The notes: a model not told the origin generated them from the letters alone. Positions 53,952 through 63,775 are shown, counted from the first letter of the stretch. The stretch is DNA of 64,000 bases from Candidatus Aalborgicola lynettensis (GCA_016719405.1 JADJZE010000018.1:62001-126000); one strand, 5' to 3'. Translations and numbers: made by a program.

Positions 53952-55067
53952 ATGGATTTCGATTTTTCTGACGACCAGGTACAGCTCGGCGACGCCGTGC
54001 GCAAATGGGTCGACAAGGCCTATACCTTCGAGCGCCGCCGCGCGATTGAGAAGGCCGGTGGCTTCGAGCGCGCGGCGTGGAACGAGATGGCCGAGCTGGG
54101 CCTGTGCGGTCTGTACATTGCCGAGGCCGAGGGTGGTCTGGGCATGGGCCCGGTCGAGGGCATGGTGGTCATGGAAGAGCTGGGGCGCGGCATGGTGCTC
54201 GAACCCCTGGTGCACAGTCTGATTGCCGGTGGCGTGCTGAGTGGTTATGCCGACGCCGCCACCAAAGCCGCCTGGCTGCCTGGCATTGCCAGCGGCGAGA
54301 AGCTGGTGGTGCTGGCCCACCAGGAGCGCGCTGCCCGCTACAAGCTCGACCTGTGCGAAGCAAAAGCCACGCAAGCGCCCGGTGGGTATGTGCTGAACGC
54401 TACAAAAAACGTAGTGCCCGTGGGTGACTTGGCGGACGCCTTCATCGTGCCAGCCAAGATCAATAGCCAGTTGGGCCTGTTCCTGGTCGAACGCCAAAGC
54501 GCCGGTGTGAGCACCCGCGGCTACGGCACCCAAGATGGCAGCCGCGCCGCCGATGTAGTGCTAAAGAACGCCCCCGCCACACTCATCACCGCAAGCGGCC
54601 TCACCGCACTGGAACACGCCGTGGACATTGGCATTGCTGCCACCTGCGCTGAGGCCGTGGGCGTAATGGACAAGACCTTGGCCATCACCGCCGAGTACCT
54701 CAACACACGCAAGCAGTTTGGTGTACCTATTGCCAGCTTCCAGGCCCTGCGCCACCGTGTGGCGGACATGAAGATGCAACTGGAGTTGGCGCGTTCCATG
54801 AGCTACTACGCATCGCTCAAAGTCAATGCGCCCACCTCCGAGCGCCGCGCCGCGCTAGCCCGCGCCAAGTACCAGTTGGGCCAGAGCATGCGTTTTGTCG
54901 GCCAGCAGGCGGTGCAATTGCACGGCGGCATTGGCGTGACGGACGAATACATCGTCAGCCACTATTTCCGCAAACTCACCCAGCTGGAAATGACCTTTGG
55001 CGACAGCCTGCACCACCTGGGTGAAGTGTCGGCACGTATGCAAGACGCCGCCGGGGTATTTGTGTAA
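53952..55067 (+). CDS. Acyl-CoA dehydrogenase, small-subunit type
   Basis: The 371-residue ACAD-like protein shows MDFDFSDDQVQLGDAVRKWV, ELGLCGLYIAEAEGGLGMGP, YLNTRKQFGVPIASFQALRH and VGQQAVQLHGGIGVTDEYIV. Several FAD-contact positions are less conserved than in the partner, as expected for a PimD-like small subunit. It probably pairs with the 52669-53859 protein. GGAGAT lies 8 bp upstream of the ATG. Confidence 0.88.
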   Translation: MDFDFSDDQVQLGDAVRKWVDKAYTFERRRAIEKAGGFERAAWNEMAELGLCGLYIAEAEGGLGMGPVEGMVVMEELGRGMVLEPLVHSLIAGGVLSGYADAATKAAWLPGIASGEKLVVLAHQERAARYKLDLCEAKATQAPGGYVLNATKNVVPVGDLADAFIVPAKINSQLGLFLVERQSAGVSTRGYGTQDGSRAADVVLKNAPATLITASGLTALEHAVDIGIAATCAEAVGVMDKTLAITAEYLNTRKQFGVPIASFQALRHRVADMKMQLELARSMSYYASLKVNAPTSERRAALARAKYQLGQSMRFVGQQAVQLHGGIGVTDEYIVSHYFRKLTQLEMTFGDSLHHLGEVSARMQDAAGVFV

Positions 55068-55181
55068 CCCCCGAAAACCCGGCGCCGTGGCATTACCCCC
55101 TGGCGTGCGCTGCATGCGACCCTAGCCCCGTGGATGCGGTTCCGTTGTCTCTTTCGGTTTCAAGGTATTTAGCTAGTTTAT

Positions 55182-55201
55182 TGCGAATCACTCTCATTTG
55201 C
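55182..55201. promoter_or_regulatory. Fur-box candidate
   Basis: TGCGAATCACTCTCATTTGC resembles the proteobacterial Fur box (GCAAATGAGAATNATTCGCA read on the other strand) with one main mismatch. It lies 41 bp before the DUF1513 start, so iron repression of that gene is likely. Confidence 0.7.
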
Positions 55202-55241
55202 GATATATTGCGGTTTTTTATACGACCCGTTGGAATACACC

Positions 55242-56351
55242 GTGAAACGCCGCCATTTTTTGCTACAGCTCAGCGCTGCTATTGGAACCACCTCCCTGCC
55301 TTCTCTCGCCCTTGCCCAGGCGCAACACAACACGCTGCGGGTAGCAGGCGGCTGGCGCATGAACGCACACGACTACCAAATCGGGGCCTTGCACGTCGAC
55401 TGGGATAAGCGACAGGTGAAAACCGAGTTTGCGCTCACCGTACCCAGCCTGGCGCATGCCATCGTGCCCGAGCCGGGCGGCGGGTTCCTCGCCGTGGCAA
55501 CACGCCCCGGCACCTGGCTGGTGCGTGTGGATGCACACGGCAAGCTGGTACACCGCCTGGCCATGGCCGACGAAGGCGACGCGCGCACACTCGACGGCCA
55601 CGTCATCGCCAGCCTGGATGGGCACTGGCTCTACACCGGTGAGACCGACCGCAAAACCGGCGACGGCTGGGTGAGCGTGCGCAGCGCCAACGACCTGCGC
55701 AAAGTCGCCGAGCACCGCACACACGGCATCGACCCGCACCAAATACTGGTGGATGCACAAGGCAGGCTGGTGGTCGCCAACGGCGGCATCCCGCGTACCC
55801 CCACGGGAGACAAACACCAATTGGAACGGATGAACCCGGCACTGGTCCTGCTGGACCCACAAACCGGCGAAAAGTTGGGGGCATGGAGCCTGCGCGACAA
55901 GCGCCTGGCGCCGCACCACATCGCCTGGAACCGCCCCCTTGCGGATGGCCCCACCCTGCTGGGTATCGGACTGCAGGCCGAGCACGACGACCCCGACCGG
56001 CGCCGCGACGCACCGCTGCTGGCCGTGTGGGACGGTAAGGAGCTGACAACGCCAACCCATATGGTGGCCGATGGCTACGCGGGCGATGTGGCCGCTGGCC
56101 CCAATGGGGGTTTTGTACTCACCGCGCAGCGTGCCAACCGCATTGTGTTGTGGCAACCACACGATGCGGCCAAGCTACTGACCATTGGCAAGGTGCAAAA
56201 CCCCTGTGGCCTGTGGCCGCTGGACGACGCACCCGGCGTCGCCATTGGTGGGGGCTTGGGCCTGGCACGCTGGCACGCCACGGCTCCTGCGAACATGCTG
56301 CGCTGGCCCCAAGGCATGTCGGCGGGCAACCATTGGGCCGTGTTGGGCTGA
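55242..56351 (+). CDS. Tat-exported DUF1513 protein
   Basis: The 369-residue protein starts with a twin-arginine-like signal (KRRHFLLQLSAAIG to about ALAQA) and then a repeated beta-propeller-like sequence typical of DUF1513: GWRMNAHDYQIGALHVDWDK, THGIDPHQILVDAQGRLVVA, LAPHHIAWN, and GGGLGLARWHATAPANMLRW. In other bacteria DUF1513 genes sit with imelysin and di-haem oxidoreductase genes in iron-uptake loci; here it is alone. GTG at 55242 directly precedes KRR; TTG at 55230 is an alternative. A Fur box precedes it. Confidence 0.82.
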   Translation: MKRRHFLLQLSAAIGTTSLPSLALAQAQHNTLRVAGGWRMNAHDYQIGALHVDWDKRQVKTEFALTVPSLAHAIVPEPGGGFLAVATRPGTWLVRVDAHGKLVHRLAMADEGDARTLDGHVIASLDGHWLYTGETDRKTGDGWVSVRSANDLRKVAEHRTHGIDPHQILVDAQGRLVVANGGIPRTPTGDKHQLERMNPALVLLDPQTGEKLGAWSLRDKRLAPHHIAWNRPLADGPTLLGIGLQAEHDDPDRRRDAPLLAVWDGKELTTPTHMVADGYAGDVAAGPNGGFVLTAQRANRIVLWQPHDAAKLLTIGKVQNPCGLWPLDDAPGVAIGGGLGLARWHATAPANMLRWPQGMSAGNHWAVLG

Positions 56352-56377
56352 CGGCCCGCTGCGCTACTGTGCGCCGT

Positions 56378-58723
56378 TCAGGCGGCCATGCGCAGCTCTT
56401 GGTCAACCATGATCCGGTCCAGCGCACGGCCCACGATGGGCTCGGCATCCAGCACCCGCAAGGTACCCAGGCGCAGCATGGCGGCTACCTCGCGCTCGCT
56501 GCGCACAAAGGCATCGAAACCCTCGCGGTTGGTAAACAGAAAACGCGTGCGCATGGGGCTGACCCAGCTCAGGCGGCTGCGGGTTGTGGTGTTTTTTTCC
56601 AGGGTCACTTCAAACCACACACCGCGCTTGAGGGCTTGTGCCTCGGCGTCGAAGGAATCTTCGGCACCAAAGTGACGCGCCGCACGGCGTTCGTCCAACT
56701 TCTGCAAGGCGGCCTTGCCTTCACGCACTTCCAATTCTGCCGTTCCGGTGTCGGCCGGTGCCGGGGTGGCGGCATGGGCAACGCGAATGGCCTGGGTGTG
56801 GGTGGTGATGAGCTTGCGGGTGAAGTCGGCGCGGGGTTTGCCATCCCACGCAATGGCATCCAGACTCTGGTTGAGTTGGCGCACCAGATCCGGCAGGATG
56901 GCCACCAGCTCCTTGCGCTGCTCCGGCGTGGCCTTGGGCTGGGTCGACCAAATCAGGCGGTCCATGGTGACCTGCGCTTGCGCATAGGCTTGCTCCGCGG
57001 TCTGGGGTGACAATGGTGCATCAAACTGCGCACGGGCCAGCACCTCACGCCACTGGGTGCTCAAAAATGGCAACAGGAAGGGGGCCAGCGGGGCATCGGC
57101 GGGTAGCGCCTCAATGCGTGCATGAATCCACTCGTCGGCCTCCGACAGGGCATGCTCCCACGCCTCGCCCTGGTGCTCTTTTTGTGCCGCAGATTCCACC
57201 TGGGACTGCGCTTGCTGCTCATTTTCGAACAGAAATTCTGAAAAGTCGCGCAGCAGGTCGGCGAACAGGGCCAGGTCGTCCTCAAACTCATTCAACACGC
57301 GCTGCACGGTTTGCTCGATGCGGCTGTACAGCGGGTCGTTTTCACCCTTCTCTGGCGCCCAGGCCACCGAGGCCCCGGCCAGCGTGTCCACCAGGCGGCG
57401 CGCCGGATGCTGGTCCGACAAGAAGAAGTCGCGGTCAATCATGGCTGCCTTGAGCACCGGAATCTGCAGCCGGCCAATCACCATCTTCATTTGCAAAGGA
57501 ATGGCCTGGTCGGCAAACACAAAGTCAAACACCTCGGCCAGGGCATCAACGGTGCCACGGTCCAGCTCGGGTGCGCTGCGAATCTCATCCTGGTCGCGCA
57601 TCTGGCGCAGCACGTTGTGATCCGACAAATCCTGCCCCTCTACCCATGGGCTGAACTGCGTCGCGCTGGCACCGGCCTGCAGGTTGCCCAAGTAGCCCAT
57701 CAGGGCGGGGTCGGCTTCTTCAAATGCCGGGCGTTCCTGGGCCAACTGGCCTTGGGCCGAATCTGCACCCCCAGCTTGCCGGGCGGCCGTTGCGCCAAAA
57801 CCCAGGCGCTGTAAAAACTGGCGCGCGTGGGCGGCTACGGTGCGCCCTGCGGGAGCCAGTGCCCCCCAGGCCGAACGCTGCTCCGACAGCTTGCCCGACA
57901 AGCTGGCAGGCCCTGAATCGGCTTCCGACAAAGGCGCTGGGGCCGACGGCGCTGCGCCGCCATGCACACCCACGCTGCGCTTGATGCGCAGTTCGCGCTG
58001 CGCCGCGACACCGGCTTTTTCCAGCGTGGCGTTCAGTTCGGCATACAAAGGCTGGAGGTCAAGCCAGCTCAGGGGGTCGAGCGAGAGCAGCAAGTCGTCT
58101 GCCGCCTGCGGATCGAGCTCACATTGGTCCCAGGCATCCATAAACGCGCGAATCAGTACCAGCGGCTTGAACGGGTTGTCCGCCAGCGATGCGCTTTCGC
58201 GGCCCAACAAAATGGCCATGCGCTGGTTCAAGGGCTCCAGGGCGGCATCGTAACGGGCGCAAAAGCGCTGTCCAACACGGTCAAGCAAAAGCACACGTTC
58301 GACCTCATTGACATCCAGCAAACTGAAGCCCAATCCGTCCAGCCCACCAAAGACCGGCGCGGGTGCGCTGACCTGGGGCGCCAAAGGCAAAACGAGTTTG
58401 AATTCTTCCTTAAGACCCTCAGACAACGCAGACTGCAGGGCACGGTTGAATCGATCGGCATGGCGCCCCAGCAACATGCATGCCGAGCGCAAATTCTGTC
58501 CCTGCACCACCGACGGTTTGGCATCCACCAAATCCATCAACCGCGCACATACAAGGTTGATATTTTTGGACTCGTTGGAAGAAAAATACGCCAAAGTTTG
58601 GGCCATCAACAGGCGCGCCACACGCACCGCCTGCACCTGCTGCTCGCGGCTCTTTTGTCCCCACATTACCGTTGATTGCTCGTGTGCCACAGCTTTCCCC
58701 ATCCCAAAATGACCAGAACCCAT
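56378..58723 (-). CDS. DUF1631 family protein
   Basis: The 781-residue protein matches DUF1631, a betaproteobacterial and gammaproteobacterial family of unknown role. Blocks include GLGFSLLDVNEVERVLLLDR, ILLGRESASLADNPFKPLVL, MAGNLQAGASATQF-like regions, LQIPVLKAAMIDRDFFLSDQ and HPARRLVDTLAGASVAWAPE. The C-terminal end has a PilZ-like segment (GVWFEVTLEKNTTTRSRLSW; TRFLFTNREGFDAFV), which suggests possible cyclic-di-GMP or surface-sensing links, inferred. No membrane segment. ATG at 58723 is used; the frame is open to a TTG at 58729. Confidence 0.8.
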   Translation of the reverse strand: MGSGHFGMGKAVAHEQSTVMWGQKSREQQVQAVRVARLLMAQTLAYFSSNESKNINLVCARLMDLVDAKPSVVQGQNLRSACMLLGRHADRFNRALQSALSEGLKEEFKLVLPLAPQVSAPAPVFGGLDGLGFSLLDVNEVERVLLLDRVGQRFCARYDAALEPLNQRMAILLGRESASLADNPFKPLVLIRAFMDAWDQCELDPQAADDLLLSLDPLSWLDLQPLYAELNATLEKAGVAAQRELRIKRSVGVHGGAAPSAPAPLSEADSGPASLSGKLSEQRSAWGALAPAGRTVAAHARQFLQRLGFGATAARQAGGADSAQGQLAQERPAFEEADPALMGYLGNLQAGASATQFSPWVEGQDLSDHNVLRQMRDQDEIRSAPELDRGTVDALAEVFDFVFADQAIPLQMKMVIGRLQIPVLKAAMIDRDFFLSDQHPARRLVDTLAGASVAWAPEKGENDPLYSRIEQTVQRVLNEFEDDLALFADLLRDFSEFLFENEQQAQSQVESAAQKEHQGEAWEHALSEADEWIHARIEALPADAPLAPFLLPFLSTQWREVLARAQFDAPLSPQTAEQAYAQAQVTMDRLIWSTQPKATPEQRKELVAILPDLVRQLNQSLDAIAWDGKPRADFTRKLITTHTQAIRVAHAATPAPADTGTAELEVREGKAALQKLDERRAARHFGAEDSFDAEAQALKRGVWFEVTLEKNTTTRSRLSWVSPMRTRFLFTNREGFDAFVRSEREVAAMLRLGTLRVLDAEPIVGRALDRIMVDQELRMAA

Positions 58724-58857
58724 GGCCAAATTGTGGGTGCTTTATATGACCCCACCTAACGCTGAAACCGGCATTTCCCGCCGAAAACCTGGCTAAAACT
58801 ACAACAGTTGTAACGGGCTGTAACCCAACGCACAAAACAATCAAACACCGACCGCCA

Positions 58858-59415
58858 TCACTCCAGCAAGCGCGATGAGGGCGGCACGTGGGCGATCAAA
58901 AACTCCATCTGGTCCGCCAAAATGCGGCGGTTGCGCAAAATGAAGTCTTCCCACAGGCTGGGCACATACGGTGCGTACAGCAAGGGCATTTTGGCCTGCT
59001 CCGGGGTGCGGTGGCTCTTGCGGTGGTTGCAGGGCTTGCAGGCGGTGACCACGTTCATCCAGTTGTCCACCCCATTTTGTGCAAAGGGAATGATGTGCTC
59101 GCGGGTCAGGTCGTCTTCGTGCAATTGCTGGCCGCAATAGGCGCACACATTGCGGTCCCGCGTAAACAGCTTGCCGTTGGTCAACGAAGGGCGCATGGCA
59201 AACGGGTTGATACGCGGCACGCCCCGGGTGCCAATGATGCTGTTGACGCGAATGATGGACTGGCGCCCGGTGACGGCATTGTGGCCGCCATGAAATACCG
59301 CCACCTCGCCGCCGGACTCCCAGCGCACCTCGTCCGCCGCATAGTGGGTCACCGCCTGTTCCAGCGAAATCCACGATTGCGGCAACCCTTGGGCCGACAG
59401 CTTCAAGACTTTCAC
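58858..59415 (-). CDS. HNH endonuclease family protein
   Basis: The 185-residue protein carries a typical zinc-supported HNH module: VCAYCGQQLHEDDLTREHII, FAQNGVDNWMNVVTACKPCN and HRKSHRTPEQA, with two Cys pairs and the central His/Asn. N-terminal 90 residues (ISLEQAVTHYAADEVRWESG) are the usual extension seen in widespread chromosomal HNH proteins. GTG at 59415 has AAAGGTG just upstream; the longer open-frame start at 59451 is less likely. Its substrate is unknown, and it is not necessarily a defence protein. Confidence 0.83.
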   Translation of the reverse strand: MKVLKLSAQGLPQSWISLEQAVTHYAADEVRWESGGEVAVFHGGHNAVTGRQSIIRVNSIIGTRGVPRINPFAMRPSLTNGKLFTRDRNVCAYCGQQLHEDDLTREHIIPFAQNGVDNWMNVVTACKPCNHRKSHRTPEQAKMPLLYAPYVPSLWEDFILRNRRILADQMEFLIAHVPPSSRLLE

Positions 59416-59510
59416 ATCACACCTTTCGGTAACGGTTACGCACCACCCCACTGACTGTGCCTGACTGCTGCGTCACAATATACGCTCTTTCTGTGACAAA
59501 CTGGCTACAG

Positions 59511-59553
59511 GCGCTTACCCACCGAGCGCAGGCCGCTATCAAAAAGATAACAA
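59511..59553 (-). repeat. Dispersed repeat, copy 11 (upstream of ribF)
   Basis: GCGCTTACCCACCGAGCGCA, GGCCGCTATCAAAAAG and ATAACAAAT: a partly diverged copy that forms the ribF leader, ending 4 bp before its ATG. Confidence 0.6.
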
Positions 59554-59557
59554 ATCC

Positions 59558-60532
59558 ATGCAGATTTTTCGCGGCTTCCACCACCCAGGCATTGCCAGCG
59601 CCTGCGCGTTGACAATCGGCAATTTCGACGGTGTACACCGGGGCCACCAGGCCATGTTGGCGCTGTTGCGGGCCGAAGCACAGCAGCGCGGTGTACCCAG
59701 TTGTGTGCTGACGTTCGAGCCGCATCCGCGCGACTACTTTGCCGCCCTGCACCAAAAACCCGAGCTGGCACCGGCCCGCGTGGGCACGCTGCGTGACAAG
59801 CTGCGGGACCTGGAAAACTGCGGCATCGACCAGACCGTGGTACTCCCCTTTGATACCCGGCTGGCGGGCCAGTCGCCGCAAGACTTTATCCAGAATGTGC
59901 TGGTGAATGGCCTGGGCGCGAAATACGTGCTGGTGGGCGACGATTTTCGCTTTGGCAAGCAACGCGCGGGCGATTACGCCATGCTCGACGCTGCGGGGGA
60001 AGCGGCTGGCTTTGACGTCGCGCGCATGAACAGCTACGAGGTGCATAACTTGCGCGTGTCGAGCTCCGCCGTGCGCGAGGCCCTGGGCCAGGGCCACATG
60101 CTGGACGCCGCCCGCTTACTGGGCCACCCCTACTGCATTTCCGGCCACGTTTTACATGGACGCAAGTTGGGGCGCACCCTGGGTTTCAAGACCCTGAACC
60201 AGCGCTTTGCGCACTGGAAACCCGCCGCCAGCGGCATTTTTGCCGTGCTGGTGCATGGACTGACTAGCTCCCCTTTGCAAGGCGTTGCCAATTTGGGGGT
60301 AAGGCCCTCTTTGGACCCGACCGATGTCAACGGTGGGCGGGTACTGCTGGAAACCTATTGCCTGGACTGGCCCGCAGAACTGGGCGTTGAAGGGGGCTAC
60401 GGTAAAATCATCCGGGTGGAACTGCTGCACAAACTACACGACGAGCGCAAATACGACAGCCTGGACGCCCTGACAAAGGGCATACACCAGGACTGCGACG
60501 ACGCACGCGGCTGGTTTTTGAAACGAATTTGA
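59558..60532 (+). CDS. ribF: Bifunctional riboflavin kinase/FMN adenylyltransferase
   Basis: The 324-residue enzyme makes FMN and FAD. The N-terminal adenylyltransferase has LTIGNFDGVHRGHQAMLALL, LTFEPHPRDYF and the ISSTxxR-like VSSSAVREAL; the C-terminal kinase begins GRKLGRTLGFKTLNQRFAHW, in which the usual PTxN motif is KTLN (Thr and Asn kept), and ends with ELLHKLHDERKYDSLDAL. Start at 59558 lacks a strong Shine-Dalgarno because the leader is a repeat copy. It precedes ileS and lspA, the common order. Confidence 0.94.
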   Translation: MQIFRGFHHPGIASACALTIGNFDGVHRGHQAMLALLRAEAQQRGVPSCVLTFEPHPRDYFAALHQKPELAPARVGTLRDKLRDLENCGIDQTVVLPFDTRLAGQSPQDFIQNVLVNGLGAKYVLVGDDFRFGKQRAGDYAMLDAAGEAAGFDVARMNSYEVHNLRVSSSAVREALGQGHMLDAARLLGHPYCISGHVLHGRKLGRTLGFKTLNQRFAHWKPAASGIFAVLVHGLTSSPLQGVANLGVRPSLDPTDVNGGRVLLETYCLDWPAELGVEGGYGKIIRVELLHKLHDERKYDSLDALTKGIHQDCDDARGWFLKRI

Positions 60533-60677
60533 CAGGGCCGGGAGCCCCACAAGCCTCCCGCCGCGTACCTGGCCCCGCGCGCCCCGCTTCATCCCCTTTG
60601 CCGCTGCCCTGTCTGGCAGCTTGTTATTCCAGTGCCGGTTGGCCACACGCCACCCGAGCCCCGTCTTGAGAAAAACC

Positions 60678-63614
60678 ATGACCGATTCGAAGACCCCTGC
60701 GCCCAAGGCCGAAGCCAGCGCCTACCGCGCCACACTGAACATGCCCGACACGCCCTTCCCCATGCGCGGCGACCTGCCCAAGCGCGAACCGGCCTGGGTA
60801 AAAGACTGGAATGAGCAGGGTTTGTACCGCCGCCTGCGCGACGCCCGCGCTGGTGCGCCGCTATTTGTGCTGCACGACGGCCCACCCTACGCCAACGGCA
60901 AGCTGCATATCGGTCACGCGCTGAACAAAGTGCTCAAGGACATGATCGTCAAGAGCAAGCAGCTGGACGGGTTCGATGCGCAGTACATCCCGGGCTGGGA
61001 CTGCCACGGCTTACCCATCGAAAACGCGATCGAAAAACTGCATGGCCGCAACCTGTCGAGGGACGACATGCAGGCCAAAAGCCGGGCCTATGCCACCGAG
61101 CAGATCGACCAGCAACGCGAAGACTTCAAACGCTTAGGGGTTTTGGGCGACTGGGAACGCCCCTACAAAACCATGAACCCCGCCAACGAAGCCGGTCAAA
61201 TCCGCGCTTTCAAACGCGTCATCGAGCGCGGCTTTGTCTACCGTGGTTTAAAGCCGGTCTATTGGTGTTTTGATTGCGGCTCCAGCCTGGCTGAATTTGA
61301 AATCGAATACGCCGACAAGAAAAGCGACACGCTGGACGTCGCTTTTGAGGCAGCCGACAAACAGGCGCTGCTGCAAGCATTCTTCCCGGGCAAGCTGTCT
61401 GACCACCATTCGTCCGCCGCAGTGGCCGCACGGCTGGAAGCCAAGTCGGCTTTCATCGTGATCTGGACCACTACCGCCTGGACCATTCCCGCCAACCAGG
61501 CGCTCAATGCCCACCCCGAGTTGACCTATGCACTGGTGGAAACACCACGCGGCCTGCTGGTACTGGCCGACACATTGGTTGAGAAGTGCCTGGAGCGCTA
61601 CGGCACCACCGGCACCGTGATCGCCACCACCAGCGGCAAACAGCTTGCGGGCCTCAACTTCAAGCACCCCTTGTACGACGTGGACTCGGGCTACGCCCGT
61701 TTTTCGCCGGTGTACCTGGCCGACTATGTGAGCGATTCGGACGGCACCGGCATCGTGCACTCAGCCCCCGCCTACGGCGTGGACGACTTCAACAGCTGCG
61801 TGGCCCACGGGCTGAAGTACGACGAAATTTTGAACCCTGTGCAAGGCAATGGCCAGTACGCGGCCGACCTGCCCTTGTTTGGGGGCCTCAATATCTGGAA
61901 GGCCTGCCCGGTCATCCTCGATACCCTGCGCACGCATGACCGATTGATGGCCACCAGCCCCATCACCCACAGCTACCCACACTGCTGGCGCCACAAAACC
62001 CCGGTGATCTACCGCGCCGCCGCCCAGTGGTTCATCCGCATGGACGAAGGCCCCGGTGTGTTCACGCAGGACAAGGCGCCCAAGACCCTGCGCCAGTTGG
62101 CCCTGGACGCCATCGAGCAAACCCAGTTCTACCCCGAGAACGGCAAGACCCGCCTGCGCGACATGATCGCCAACCGGCCCGACTGGTGCATCTCGCGCCA
62201 GCGCAGCTGGGGCGTACCCGTGCCCTTCTTTTTGCACAAAGATTCGGGCGAGTTGCACCCCAACACCATGGCCATCCTGGACCAGGCGGCGGACATTGTG
62301 GAAAAAGGCGGCATCGAAGCCTGGAGCCGCGTCACCGTGGAAGACATCCTGGGCGCAACGGACGCACCACACTACACCAAGAGCACCGACATTCTGGAAG
62401 TGTGGTTTGACTCCGGCTCCACCTTCCAGCATGTGCTGCGCGGCAGCCACAAGGACGCGTATGCCCGCCCGCCTTTTCATGCAGAAGGCCCCGAGGCCGA
62501 CCTGTACCTGGAAGGCCACGACCAGCACCGCGGCTGGTTCCACAGCTCGCTGCTGTTGGGCTGCGCGCTGTACGACCGCGCGCCCTACAAAGGCCTGCTG
62601 ACGCACGGTTTTGCCACCGACGGCCAAGGCCGCAAGATGAGCAAGAGCCTGGGCAACACGGTGGAGCCACAAACCATCACCACCAAAATGGGCGCCGAAA
62701 TTGTGCGCCTGTGGGTGGCCAGCACCGACTATTCCGGCGACCTGAACATTGACGACAAAATCCTGGCCCGCGTGGTGGACACCTACCGTCGCGTGCGCAA
62801 CACGCTCAAGTTCTTGCTGGCCAATGTGAGCGACTTTGACCCGACCAAAGACACCGTGCCGTTGGAGCAGATGCTGGAGATTGACCGCTACGCCCTGAGC
62901 CGCGCGGCACAGTTGCAGGCCGACATCCTGGCGCACTACAAAGCGTACGAGTTCCACCCCGTGGTGCACAAGCTGCAAATTTATTGCAGCGAAGACCTGG
63001 GCGCCTTTTACCTGGACGTGCTCAAAGACCGGCTCTACACCACCGCGCCCGCCTCGCTGGCCCGACGTTCAGCCCAAACCGCGCTGTGGACCATCACGCA
63101 AGCCATGCTGCGCTGGATGGCGCCGTTCCTGAGCTTCACCGCCGAGGAAGCCTGGGCTGTGCTGGGTGCCGAGGGAAAAACCCCCAAGGCCAGCGCCGAC
63201 TCCATCTTCATGGACACCTACGTGAGCCTGGCCGCGCCCGACGCCGCCCTGCTGGCCAAGTGGGGCCGCATTCGCGAGATCCGAGAAGCCGTCAACAAAG
63301 ACATTGAGACCCTGCGCGCGAGCGGCCAAGTGGGCTCCAGCCTGCAGGCCAACGTGGCACTCACCGTGCCTGGCGACGACCACGCACTGCTGGCCAGCCT
63401 GGGTGACGACCTGAAGTTTGTGTTCATCACATCTGCTATTGAATTAATAGCTGGTGACGCAGTATCTGCGGGCGTAAACGCCTCAAAAGCCACTAAATGC
63501 GAGCGCTGCTGGCACTACCGTGACGAGGTTGGCAGCAACGCCGAGCACCCCACCTTGTGTGGCCGCTGCACCAGCAACCTGTATGGTGCGGGCGAGATGA
63601 GGACTTTTGCATGA
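60678..63614 (+). CDS. ileS: Isoleucyl-tRNA synthetase
   Basis: The 978-residue class-I synthetase has the HIGH-type motif GPPYANGKLHIGHALNKVLK (about residues 68-85), GWDCHGLPIE, the editing (CP1) domain, the GRKMSKSLGN motif (about 653) and the C-terminal zinc motif with CERCWHYRDEVG and CGRCTSNL. ATG at 60678 is preferred to upstream starts. A dispersed repeat copy encodes about residues 918-936 (TSAIELIAGDAVSAGVNAS) just before the zinc motif. Two tandem 82-bp units separate it from lspA. Confidence 0.96.
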   Translation: MTDSKTPAPKAEASAYRATLNMPDTPFPMRGDLPKREPAWVKDWNEQGLYRRLRDARAGAPLFVLHDGPPYANGKLHIGHALNKVLKDMIVKSKQLDGFDAQYIPGWDCHGLPIENAIEKLHGRNLSRDDMQAKSRAYATEQIDQQREDFKRLGVLGDWERPYKTMNPANEAGQIRAFKRVIERGFVYRGLKPVYWCFDCGSSLAEFEIEYADKKSDTLDVAFEAADKQALLQAFFPGKLSDHHSSAAVAARLEAKSAFIVIWTTTAWTIPANQALNAHPELTYALVETPRGLLVLADTLVEKCLERYGTTGTVIATTSGKQLAGLNFKHPLYDVDSGYARFSPVYLADYVSDSDGTGIVHSAPAYGVDDFNSCVAHGLKYDEILNPVQGNGQYAADLPLFGGLNIWKACPVILDTLRTHDRLMATSPITHSYPHCWRHKTPVIYRAAAQWFIRMDEGPGVFTQDKAPKTLRQLALDAIEQTQFYPENGKTRLRDMIANRPDWCISRQRSWGVPVPFFLHKDSGELHPNTMAILDQAADIVEKGGIEAWSRVTVEDILGATDAPHYTKSTDILEVWFDSGSTFQHVLRGSHKDAYARPPFHAEGPEADLYLEGHDQHRGWFHSSLLLGCALYDRAPYKGLLTHGFATDGQGRKMSKSLGNTVEPQTITTKMGAEIVRLWVASTDYSGDLNIDDKILARVVDTYRRVRNTLKFLLANVSDFDPTKDTVPLEQMLEIDRYALSRAAQLQADILAHYKAYEFHPVVHKLQIYCSEDLGAFYLDVLKDRLYTTAPASLARRSAQTALWTITQAMLRWMAPFLSFTAEEAWAVLGAEGKTPKASADSIFMDTYVSLAAPDAALLAKWGRIREIREAVNKDIETLRASGQVGSSLQANVALTVPGDDHALLASLGDDLKFVFITSAIELIAGDAVSAGVNASKATKCERCWHYRDEVGSNAEHPTLCGRCTSNLYGAGEMRTFA
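63431..63487 (+). repeat. Dispersed repeat, copy 12 (inside ileS)
   Basis: ATCTGCTATTGAATTAATAG, CTGGTGACGCAGTATCTGCG and GGCGTAAACGCC. In frame within ileS, near its 3' end. Confidence 0.72.
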
Positions 63615-63775
63615 GCCCCCACGTTCGTCACTGCGTACTCTCTGCCCCCCGAGGGGGTGCACCTCCCTTGGGGCGGCCCGGCGGAGGACTGGGTGAGCCC
63701 CCACGTTCGTCACTGCGTACTCCCTGCCCCCCGAGGGGGTGCACCTCCCTTGGGGCGGCCCGGCGGGAGGTAACG
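63612..63775. repeat. Tandem 82-bp repeat, two units
   Basis: Units begin TGAGCCCCCACGTTCGTCAC at 63612 and 63694 and are almost identical for the first 72 bp. Each contains the self-complementary CCCCCCGAGGGGG and a CTTGGGGCGGCCCGGCGG tail. The first unit starts on the ileS stop codon; the second ends close to the lspA start. Confidence 0.85.

Noticed and set aside
54395..54420. Possible further dispersed-repeat copy in the second acyl-CoA dehydrogenase
   Set aside because: GCTACAAAAAACGTAG resembles the repeat core, but the encoded NATKNVVPVGD aligns with normal dehydrogenase sequence, so it is probably chance.
61761..62978. 405-codon minus frame in ileS
   Set aside because: Antisense shadow of a certain synthetase gene.
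63612..63775. CRISPR array candidate at the repeated units
   Set aside because: Only two units of 82 bp, with near-identical sequence across and no unique spacers; it is a tandem duplication.
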